A DNA stretch of 64,000 bases, from assembly GCF_051912485.1 (NCBI RefSeq), contig NZ_CP196822.1:3534001-3598000 (forward strand), in the 5' to 3' direction. Below, piece by piece: positions 18,206 to 25,547 of this stretch. Under the pieces are notes generated by a model. That model worked only from the letters and a program-made list of their open reading frames with translations. It did no database searches and was not told the DNA's origin. Position numbers and translations under genes: made by a program. The DNA is from Nitrobacter sp051912485 (GTDB lineage: Bacteria; Pseudomonadota; Alphaproteobacteria; Rhizobiales; Xanthobacteraceae). How positions within the stretch are numbered: position 1 is the first letter of the stretch; each line of letters starts with the position of its first letter.

Positions 18206-19006
18206 CTATTTTGCTAGAGCGGCAAAATTGACGCTGAACTCGGCCTCCAAAAATTTCTTGGTTTCTGGCTGGCCATCGAGGGAAGCCCGGACGTGAGTTG
18301 TGGTGTAGATGCCAGAGTTTGGCTTCCATTTGGCTTTCTCGGCATCGACCGATTTTATCCAATCCACTAACGCCACGTACTCGCACTTTTCGTCCGAGTC
18401 GATGTTGTCTGTCATTTGCCGGCAGACGAGATCATGTTTGATCAACGGTTTGTTGTTAATTTTCACGTCGCGGATCGGCTTTGCGCGCGCCTCTATTCTT
18501 CCAATTCCAACGAAACCGCGGCCTTTTAAATAAGCGGCAACGATATCACCCTCCCGAAACCCCGAGATAGCGCTGCCCCACTGCTTGCCTTGCCCTGCGG
18601 AAATGAACCCGAAGTTTTTGTTGTCGGCCCATTTGCGATGTGGACCTTCGCCAACGTTGAAATAGTAGACACCTGACTTAAAATCAAAACCGGAAAGTTC
18701 GAGGTGCATTTTGTCGTGTGGTCGAAACTTCTCCGCGTAGTGGCCTGAGGAAACGTTGGTCAGTTGCCTGCCCAACTTCCAGAGCAGCGTTTTTTCGATG
18801 AGAAGTGCTTCGGCTTCGGAGAGATCGCGAGCAATAACTCGGATGATCGGCTTAAGACCAGCTCCGTGGATGGCCGCTATCCTTGTCGCTTTTTCCGAGT
18901 CCGAAGTTGCCGTTAGATGTGCATCCTTCCGCGAGCCTTTCCCCTTTCCAAAATAGAATTCTTCATAATTCCGAGGATCGATATAGACGTAGACATAATA
19001 TTCCAT
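18206..19006 (-). CDS. GIY-YIG (LEM-3-like) nuclease with C-terminal EVE/PUA-like domain
   Basis: This is a 266-aa protein. The N-terminal about 90 residues carry a GIY-YIG nuclease pattern: YYVYVYIDPR (GIY strand), FYFGKGKGSRKDAH (YIG strand plus basic helix), HGAGLKPIIRVIARDL, and the metal-binding Glu in SEAEALLIEKTLLWKLG. Residues about 110-175 contain KSGVYYFNVGEG, RKWADNKNFGFISAGQGKQW and GDIVAAYLKGRGFVGIGRI, a layout typical of EVE/PUA-like domains that read modified bases. A nuclease fused to a modified-base reader would fit a modification-dependent restriction enzyme. It stands alone on the minus strand between IS remnants, close to the defence operon. The domain assignment of the C-terminal half is inference from pattern. 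Confidence 0.65.
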   Translation of the reverse strand: MEYYVYVYIDPRNYEEFYFGKGKGSRKDAHLTATSDSEKATRIAAIHGAGLKPIIRVIARDLSEAEALLIEKTLLWKLGRQLTNVSSGHYAEKFRPHDKMHLELSGFDFKSGVYYFNVGEGPHRKWADNKNFGFISAGQGKQWGSAISGFREGDIVAAYLKGRGFVGIGRIEARAKPIRDVKINNKPLIKHDLVCRQMTDNIDSDEKCEYVALVDWIKSVDAEKAKWKPNSGIYTTTHVRASLDGQPETKKFLEAEFSVNFAALAK

Positions 19007-19029
19007 TTGAACACTCTCAAATTCTTAAG

Positions 19030-19685
19030 GCCTGTGCACCGCTCGCAAGTTTATACCGGGATTTGAGGAACGATGGACCGGGGGCGAATGCAAGCGCGGT
19101 GTCCCTCAACGCGGTACGTCGTTCCATGCAGGTGATCCGCACCGCAATCGGGGCGACGACGATCAATCCAAAACTCCTCACTTGCGCGGAAAGGCTGCAG
19201 TATGAGGGGTATCTCCGACGAAAGCAGATGCGCGCGGCATCATGGCGCTCGTCGGAGACGCAGTGCCACTCAGGGAGATCGCCCGTCGAACAGGACACAG
19301 CCATAAACTCGTTCGCCAAGTCAGTCGCGGCGAGAGTACGGATGTCTTCCGGACACGGCAGAGCACGCTCGATGCCCACTTGCCCTTTCTGGATGCGCAA
19401 TGGAACGAGGGCTGCCGTAACGGCGCAGAGATCTGGCGTCGTTTGCAAGGGCAAGGCTCCTAAGGCTCCTTGCGTGTAGTCAGTGAGTGGACGACACGGC
19501 GACGACGGGCCGAGAAGGCGACCAATCAACAACTGCAAAAAGTGCCAGCCGCGAAAACAATCTCACGATTGATGACTACGGCGCGCGACAATCTCAGCAA
19601 AGCAGATACGGTCATCATCGCTGCCATCGAGGCGCGCGTTCCCACACTCGTCGAAGCCCGCATGCTCGTCGATCGTATCGAATAA
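19030..19685 (+). pseudogene. ISL3-family transposase remnant
   Basis: The plus-strand frames carry MQVIRTAIGATTINPKLLTC, then MALVGDAVPLREIARRTGHS, KLVRQVSRGESTDVFRTRQS and LPFLDAQWNEGCRNGAEIW. A further frame carries ATNQQLQKVPAAKTISRLM and LSKADTVIIAAIEARVPTL. These follow the order of the C-terminal half of ISL3-family transposases with a helix-turn-helix insertion, but need at least two frame changes. The element ends abruptly at RIE and a stop at 19683-19685. Inactive. Confidence 0.65.
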
Positions 19686-19689
19686 ATCC

Positions 19690-20200
19690 CCATATCGCTC
19701 CGATAACCAAAGCAGGCGTAAAGTAGCCGATCAGACCTGCAATTTTCAGAAGGACTGCGGTGCGGCCCAATGGGGTCAACAATACCGTCCACGTGAGCAC
19801 AAGCGCCGCAACGACTACTGCGCCAATGATTAGGCCAGACCTGACCAATGCACTATCTTCGACAAGCCCCTTAAATCTTTTAGATAGCGCTCCGAGCTGG
19901 TTGTTGGCCTGGGATGCAACCGAGGGAAGCGAACTGATCTCAGGCGAACTAGACGATCCCGTCGTATGCGGTAAAGGCGGAGGCGTCGCTATCCGGCTCG
20001 CTTCTGCTTTCTGCGAGAGAGGCGGAGGGATAACTATCCGGCTGAGAATTTCCGGGACCTCGTCAGCGCGTTGCCAGCTCTCGAAACCGTCGCACCAAAC
20101 TAGAATTTGTCGCCATTTAGGTCTTTGAGAGAATAAGGCCACTAGACCTTCAAACGTTTCTGGCCCGCCTGCCTCAACCGCAGAGCAGCCACGCCGTAAG
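19690..20200 (-). pseudogene. GYF_2-domain membrane protein, truncated at both ends
   Basis: A minus-strand frame shows the end of a GYF_2 domain (LVWCDGFESWQRADEVPEIL), a Pro/Ser-rich linker with repeated PPPL motifs, and two hydrophobic helices (LIIGAVVVAALVLTWTVLL; IAGLIGYFTPALVIGAIWGF). This is the usual GYF-linker-membrane layout. The N-terminal part of the GYF domain is not recognisable, and the C-terminus runs into the ISL3 remnant, so the gene appears cut on both sides. A membrane-protein or peptide-binding role is all that can be said. Confidence 0.5.
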
Positions 20201-20384
20201 CGCGGTCGGCCCACGATCGCGGAAATGATGGCACAGCCACCGCGAGGTGATGAATGATCGCGCAGGCTGTTATCGCGCGCAGCCACGGAAGCGGCTCATC
20301 GCAGCCTCACCTTTCACCTGGCATCATCTGTCAACAATTCCGCCGCGCGAATGGCTTTATGGACGGCAACTCCGCCGCTTTTTG

Positions 20385-20882
20385 TCAGCGCGGCAAGGCG
20401 CCGACCTCAATCTCGCCCAGCTTACGCACCTTCTTGCCTTCGATCTTGAGAAGCACCGCAACCGCATGGTCGTGACGGAAAAAGGCGTTGTTTGGCACGG
20501 AGCCGCCGGAGCCATTGGTCAGGAGCGTCACGGCATAGGCGCCGGTCGGACTTACTGCCAAACCTTCCGGCCCGTCCCCCACCACCACTTGGTCGACTTC
20601 ACGCGGCGGATCGAGCGTCATGTCGATGACCGCCACCGTGCTCACCTGACCGTCGGCGACCCCGGCATTGCCGTCGTGATTGACCAGGCCGAGCCTGCCG
20701 TCTCCTGTGATCTGGACGTTGTATGGAAACACGCCAGTTAGCATGTCATAACCTTTGTAGGTCACCGTAGGACCATCGATATCGAGGAGGGCGACCTTGT
20801 TCGCCGTCGCCTTGGCCACCAGCGCGCGCTTGCCGTCGGACGTGATGGCCACGGCGGATGGTTGCTGGCTCGTGGGCAGTGA
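20385..20882 (-). pseudogene. YncE-like beta-propeller fragment, cut at both ends
   Basis: The minus-strand frame from about 20882 reads SLPTSQQPSAVAITSDGKRA, then NKVALLDIDGP, VQITGDGRLGLVNHDGN, STVAVIDM and GDGPEGLAVSPTGAYAVTLL. These are repeated blades of a YncE/lactonase-type propeller. Both ends are missing: coding character stops at about 20385 and at the junction with the defence operon near 20885. The other half is not found on the far side of the operon. It looks like chromosomal debris left when DNA was lost or inserted here. Confidence 0.65.
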
Positions 20883-20893
20883 ACATGCTGTGG

Positions 20894-20924
20894 GTGGCGC
20901 GCCGGGACCGGGAAAGCGCGCCAC
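20894..20924. promoter_or_regulatory. 9-bp inverted repeat directly before the methyltransferase gene
   Basis: GTGGCGCGC and GCGCGCCAC form a perfect 9-bp inverted repeat with a 13-base loop; its left arm includes the palindrome GGCGCGCC. It ends 12 bases before the ATG at 20937 and abuts the ribosome-binding site GAGGGGGAAG. It could be an RNA hairpin shielding the ribosome site, an operator, or a C5-methylation autoregulatory site; C5 methyltransferases are known in other systems to repress their own promoters. Confidence 0.55.
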
Positions 20925-20936
20925 GAGGGGGAAGAA

Positions 20937-22031
20937 ATGAGGGAAGTGGCGTGCATTGACCTGTTCTGTGGGGCGGGAGGTTTGACGCATGGCCTGATCC
21001 GGGCTGGCGTCCCAGTCGTCGCGGGCATCGACGTCGATGCAGCATGTCGCTATCCATTCGAAACCAACAATGATGCCAGCTTTATCTCGAAGGATATCAA
21101 GGAGGTCACGCCAGCAGAGCTGAAGCGACTGTATGGCGATGCGAAGATCCGGATTTTGGCTGGTTGTGCGCCTTGCCAACCATTTTCGGCCTATTCCCAA
21201 CGCTACGACACGTTGACGAGCCCGCGCTGGCCGCTGCTATATCAGTTTGCCCGTCTCGTGAAATCCGTTCGTCCGGACATCGTGACCATGGAGAACGTGC
21301 CCCTGGTCGAAAAGCATGCCGTCTTCGATGACTTCGTCGCGACCCTGCGGCGGCTAGGCTACAAAGTTTGGCAGAATGTCGTGGATTGCACCCAGTACGG
21401 GCTGCCACAGACCAGACGGCGCATGGTCATCCTGGCGAGCCTGATCGGCCCCATCGAGCTGATCTTGCCGACTCATAAAAAGCCGCGGACTGTCAAAAGC
21501 GTAATCGGGAAGTTGCCCGCCATCGGAGCCGGCAGCTCCCATGAAGGCGACACTTTCCATGCGTCGTCCAAACTTTCGGATTTGAACCTGGAGCGCATTC
21601 GCGTTTCACGCCCAGGCGGGACTTGGCGTGACTGGCCCGAACGACTGATTGCGGAATGTCATCGCCGAGAGACCGGGCGCACCTATCCGGGCGTCTATGG
21701 ACGTATGACCTGGGAAGACCCGTCTCCGACGATCACCACGCAGTTCTATGGTTTCGGCAACGGCCGTTTCGGTCATCCCGACCAGGATCGGGCGATCTCC
21801 TTACGCGAAGGCGCCATCCTGCAAGGGTTTCCAAAGAAATACGCCTTCGTGGCGGATGGCGGCCCGACCCATTTCAAGGTGTTGGGCCGGATGATCGGCA
21901 ATGCCGTCCCGGTCGCCCTCGGCGAGGCGATTGGACAAAGCATTGCGAGGCACCTCATCATCGGAACGCAGAAGGATCAGAAGAAAACGGGAGGCACCGC
22001 GGATGTCGCGCGTAAGCCCCTCGTCGCATGA
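20937..22031 (+). CDS. dcm: DNA (cytosine-5-)-methyltransferase
   Basis: This 364-aa protein has the ordered C5-methyltransferase motifs: I (CIDLFCGAGGLTHG, residues 6-19), IV with the catalytic Cys (GCAPCQPFS, about residue 78-86), VI (VTMENV, about 116-121), VIII (QTRRRMVIL, about 157-165), and IX-X (AISLREGAILQGF; IGNAVPVALGEAI). It transfers methyl from SAM to cytosine C5 in a target that cannot be read from sequence. The start is supported by GAGGGGGAAG 6 bp upstream. It is the first gene of the defence operon and overlaps vsr by 29 bp. Class 2 DISARM carries a C5 methyltransferase (DrmMII), whereas the rest of this operon is class 1. It therefore either belongs to the DISARM system or is an appended solitary RM-type enzyme. 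Confidence 0.93.
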   Translation: MREVACIDLFCGAGGLTHGLIRAGVPVVAGIDVDAACRYPFETNNDASFISKDIKEVTPAELKRLYGDAKIRILAGCAPCQPFSAYSQRYDTLTSPRWPLLYQFARLVKSVRPDIVTMENVPLVEKHAVFDDFVATLRRLGYKVWQNVVDCTQYGLPQTRRRMVILASLIGPIELILPTHKKPRTVKSVIGKLPAIGAGSSHEGDTFHASSKLSDLNLERIRVSRPGGTWRDWPERLIAECHRRETGRTYPGVYGRMTWEDPSPTITTQFYGFGNGRFGHPDQDRAISLREGAILQGFPKKYAFVADGGPTHFKVLGRMIGNAVPVALGEAIGQSIARHLIIGTQKDQKKTGGTADVARKPLVA

Positions 22032-22428
22032 AGCGAGCCGCCGCATGGCTCGGGTGCGGCAGAAAGGCACTGGCGCCGAACTCTCTCTGCGCCAGGCACT
22101 GCACGCCAGAGGGCTGCGCTATCGTTTGCAAGTCCCACTGCTGACCAAGCCGCGTCGCGTCGCCGACATCGTTTTTTCCAGCGCCAGAGTCGCCATCTTC
22201 GTCGATGGTTGCTTCTGGCATGGCTGTCCGGAACACGCCTCTTGGCCAAAGAGCAACGCCCAGTTCTGGCGTGACAAGATCGAAACCAATCGAGCGAGAG
22301 ACGTGGATACCGATCGACGTCTCAGTGCTTCGGGTTGGCACGTCATCCGCGTTTGGGCGCACGAACGCGCCTGCGAAGCCGCCGAACGCATCGAAAACGT
22401 CGTCCGGGGTGGAGGCAGGCATCAATGA
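22003..22428 (+). CDS. vsr: very short patch repair (Vsr) endonuclease
   Basis: The start ATG at 22003 lies inside the end of dcm; an upstream in-frame ATG would give an unlikely 34-residue Arg/Ser-rich extension. The 141-aa product has the Vsr order: SEVSRRMARVRQKGTGAE-like N-terminal helix (here ASRRMARVRQKGTGAELSLR), the catalytic Asp in RRVADIVF, the metal/His block FVDGCFWHGCPEH, and NAQFWRDKIETN plus the C-terminal WHVIRVWAHE. Vsr nicks 5' of T in T:G mismatches that arise by deamination of 5-methylcytosine, so its partner is the adjacent C5 methyltransferase. It ends in an ATGA overlap with drmD. Confidence 0.92.
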   Translation: MSRVSPSSHEASRRMARVRQKGTGAELSLRQALHARGLRYRLQVPLLTKPRRVADIVFSSARVAIFVDGCFWHGCPEHASWPKSNAQFWRDKIETNRARDVDTDRRLSASGWHVIRVWAHERACEAAERIENVVRGGGRHQ

Positions 22429-25400
22429 TCGCCAGGGAAGCGGGCGGCGCAGCGGCCCAGATCGCCCATCACACGATCCCAGAACCCGGCCAGTTGGTGG
22501 AGGCTCGCCGGCGCCAATGGATCGTATCAGACGTCGATGGCGGATCGGCGGCTCCCGGTCTCCCCAAACGCCACCTCATTCGATTGACGTCGATCGACGA
22601 GGATGCCCTCGGAGAGGAAATCGAAGTCCTTTGGGAATTGGAGCCCGGCGCACACGTCATTGAGCGAGCTGGCTTGCCGCGCGTCACGGGTTTGGACGAT
22701 CCCAACGCGCTGGAGGCATTTCTTGACGCCGTCCGATGGGGCGCCGCCACCAACGCCGACAGGGCTTATCTCCAAGCCCCTTTCCGCAGCGGCATCAGCA
22801 TCGAAGATTTCCAGCTCGATCCATTGGTGCGAGCCATCGACATGGCCCGCACCAGCCTGCTCATCGCGGACGACGTTGGACTCGGTAAGACGATCGAAGC
22901 CGGTCTGGTTATCCAGGAGATGCTCCTGCGCCATCGTGCGCGCACCGTGCTGGTGTTGTGTCCGGCGTCGCTCCAAGAAAAGTGGCGCACGGAGATGCAG
23001 GAGAAATTCGGTCTCGATTTTCGGATCGTGGATACCGATTTCGTCAAGCGCCTGCGTCGTGAGCGCGGTTTGCACGCCAATCCGTGGACCTCGTTTCCTC
23101 TCCTCATCACCTCGATGGATTGGGTGAAACAGGGCGAAGGGCTGCGCCTGTTCCGGGATGCGCTGCCGCCTACCGTTACCCACCCCAGGAAATTCGATCT
23201 TCTGGTCGTCGACGAGGCTCACAATATCGCGCCGACGGTCGGGCACTACGCCGTCGAAAGCCTCAGAACACGGTTGGTCCGGCTGCTCGCGCCGCACTTC
23301 CAGCACAAGCTGTTTCTCACCGCCACGCCTCATGACGGCTACACAGAGTCGTTCACCGCTCTGCTCGAACTCTTGGATGACCAACGCTTCGCGAGAAATG
23401 TGCTGCCGAGCGAGTCCCAGCGCGCCCGGGTCATGGTGCGGCGGCTGAAAAGCGATCTGGTCGATGCGAACGGCAAGCGGATCTACCCGGCACGGCGCTT
23501 GGAAGGGCTGCCCGTCAGGTACGACGAGGATGAAACACAAATCCGCGATCTGCTCGGCGACTACATATCGTGCCGGGAGAGTGGCGAGGGAGGCGCGCGA
23601 GCCGTCGATCGCTTCGTCCATCAATTGCTACGCAAGCGCCTTTCATCGTCGCCCGCGGCATTTGCGACGACGCTGGAAAAGCACATAGCGACGATCGAAG
23701 GCCGTTCGTCGGCCGATCAGACCCGACGTAAGCTGGACGATCGCATCCTTCGCCGAGCCATATCGAAGGCCGAAGAAGATTATGCCGACGACGCATTGCG
23801 CGAGGCGGCGGAGTATGACGCCCTCAGCGAAGCCAGCAAACACATCCGACCGCCCAGCGAGCAAGAATGGCGAATGTTGGAGCGTCTTCGTTCGTGGGCT
23901 CAGCAAGCGTCGCGTAGGGCGGATTCCAAGGCTCGCGCGATACTGGATTGGCTGGCCATACATCTTCAGAACGGCGGCCAGTGGACGAACGAACGGGTCA
24001 TCCTGTTCACCGAATATCGGACGACACAGCAGTGGATGCACGAGATACTCGTGGCTCACGGCTTCGGTGGCGACCGGCTGGCATTGATCTATGGCGGGAT
24101 GGATCACGACGAGCGCGAGGCTGTGAAGGCGGCGTTCCAGGCCAGCCCCTCAGAATCTCCGGTCAGAATCCTATTGGCGACCGACGCCGCGTCTGAAGGC
24201 ATCGACCTTCAGAACCACTGCCACCTGATGATCCATCTGGAGATTCCCTACAATCCCAACGTGATGGAGCAGAGAAACGGCCGCATCGATCGGCACGGCC
24301 AGCGTTCCAGTGAGGTGGTCATCTGGCATCCAGTCGATGATGAAGGGGATCATGGAGAGGACATCCTGCGCGCTCTCCGGAAGCTTGATGCCATGCGAGC
24401 CGACATGGGGAGCGTCAACCCGGTCATTGCCCCGCAGCTCCCTGACCTAATCGAGGGGCGTCGGCGTGACTTGGACACTCGGTTGGCCGAAGCGCGCATG
24501 GAAAAATCGCGCCGCTTCGTCAGAGCCGAGCGCGATCTCCGAGAGCGGGTCGCGAAGCTGCACGAACGTCTCACCGAGACCAAGCGCGAGCAGAATCTCT
24601 CGCCCGACCACATCGAAAGAGCGGTGAGAGCGGCTCTGCGCCTTTCCGACAAACCGGACCTCGAGGCCGTTTCTCTCCCAGGGGCTCCAGTCGGCACCGT
24701 TTTCACCATGCCGGCGCTGTCCGGTTCATGGACGCGATGCCTCGAAGGGCTCGAACATCCCTATACGAAGAGGGTTCGCCCCATCACTTTCGACCACGAC
24801 GTGGCGAAGGGACGTGATGACGTCGTCCTGGTGCATCTCAATCACCGCCTCGTTCAGATGAGCCTGCGCCTGTTGCGGGCCGAAATCTGGGCTCGGGACG
24901 ATGTGAAGAAAATCCACCGGGTCACCGCCCGTTCCTTACCCGACGACCAGCTCGAAGGTCCCGCTGTCATCGTCGTTTCTCGGTTGGTGATCACGGGCGG
25001 CAGCCACCATCGCCTGCACGAGGAACTCACAGAGGCAGGCGGCTATCTGCGTGACGCCGGGTTTCGCCGCGAAGATCGAGTGACGGAGGTGCGTCGATGG
25101 CTTCAGGATTCCGCCCCTGCCGTGTTGCCCGATACGACCTTCGCGGCGCTGCGAACCCGCTTCGAGAAGCAGCGCGATTCCGTATTGGGATCGGTCGATG
25201 CACGTTCCAAGGATCGTCTGCGCTTCCTGGCCAATTCGATCGACGCGCGCAAGGGAAGGGAGAGCGACGACATCCGGCAGGTGCTCGATGATCTCGACAA
25301 GGCCCTGCGGGCTGAACTCGTCGCCGGCCGCGAGCCACAACAGCTATCGCTCTTCTCCGAGGATGAACGCACCCAGCTACGACGCGATCACGCGGCCCTC

Positions 25401-25547
25401 GAAGCGCGTCTCGCCCGTATTCCGCTGGAGCGGGAACAGGAGGTGCGCGCCATCACGAACAGATATTCCAATGTTCGGGATCACACGTTTCCCGTCGCGG
25501 CCATTCTGCTCGTGCCCGAGTCCTTGACGAAGGGGCGGCCGCGATGA
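22425..25547 (+). CDS. drmD: DISARM SNF2-family helicase/ATPase DrmD
   Basis: This is a 1040-aa protein from ATG 22425 (MIAREAGG), which overlaps the vsr stop as ATGA. The SNF2/SF2 motifs are in order: I (DDVGLGKTIEAGL, about residue 149), Ia-region (VLVLCPASLQEKWRTEM), II as DEAH (LLVVDEAHNIAP, about 260), III (LTATPHDG), V (LATDAASEGIDLQNC-like, about 586), and VI (QRNGRIDRHGQR, about 617). A long C-terminal part follows (helical, then RLRFLANSIDARKGRE). It would act as an ATP-driven DNA translocase. Class 1 DISARM is defined by this gene together with an adenine methyltransferase. It overlaps drmMI by 4 bp, indicating coupled translation. Confidence 0.9.
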   Translation: MIAREAGGAAAQIAHHTIPEPGQLVEARRRQWIVSDVDGGSAAPGLPKRHLIRLTSIDEDALGEEIEVLWELEPGAHVIERAGLPRVTGLDDPNALEAFLDAVRWGAATNADRAYLQAPFRSGISIEDFQLDPLVRAIDMARTSLLIADDVGLGKTIEAGLVIQEMLLRHRARTVLVLCPASLQEKWRTEMQEKFGLDFRIVDTDFVKRLRRERGLHANPWTSFPLLITSMDWVKQGEGLRLFRDALPPTVTHPRKFDLLVVDEAHNIAPTVGHYAVESLRTRLVRLLAPHFQHKLFLTATPHDGYTESFTALLELLDDQRFARNVLPSESQRARVMVRRLKSDLVDANGKRIYPARRLEGLPVRYDEDETQIRDLLGDYISCRESGEGGARAVDRFVHQLLRKRLSSSPAAFATTLEKHIATIEGRSSADQTRRKLDDRILRRAISKAEEDYADDALREAAEYDALSEASKHIRPPSEQEWRMLERLRSWAQQASRRADSKARAILDWLAIHLQNGGQWTNERVILFTEYRTTQQWMHEILVAHGFGGDRLALIYGGMDHDEREAVKAAFQASPSESPVRILLATDAASEGIDLQNHCHLMIHLEIPYNPNVMEQRNGRIDRHGQRSSEVVIWHPVDDEGDHGEDILRALRKLDAMRADMGSVNPVIAPQLPDLIEGRRRDLDTRLAEARMEKSRRFVRAERDLRERVAKLHERLTETKREQNLSPDHIERAVRAALRLSDKPDLEAVSLPGAPVGTVFTMPALSGSWTRCLEGLEHPYTKRVRPITFDHDVAKGRDDVVLVHLNHRLVQMSLRLLRAEIWARDDVKKIHRVTARSLPDDQLEGPAVIVVSRLVITGGSHHRLHEELTEAGGYLRDAGFRREDRVTEVRRWLQDSAPAVLPDTTFAALRTRFEKQRDSVLGSVDARSKDRLRFLANSIDARKGRESDDIRQVLDDLDKALRAELVAGREPQQLSLFSEDERTQLRRDHAALEARLARIPLEREQEVRAITNRYSNVRDHTFPVAAILLVPESLTKGRPR

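Noticed and set aside
20247..20741. 164-codon plus-strand frame
   Set aside because: It runs antisense to the YncE-like fragment and shows no motif.
22527..23624. 365-codon minus-strand open frame
   Set aside because: Antisense of drmD; also 32481-33308 and 34155-35024 opposite drmA.
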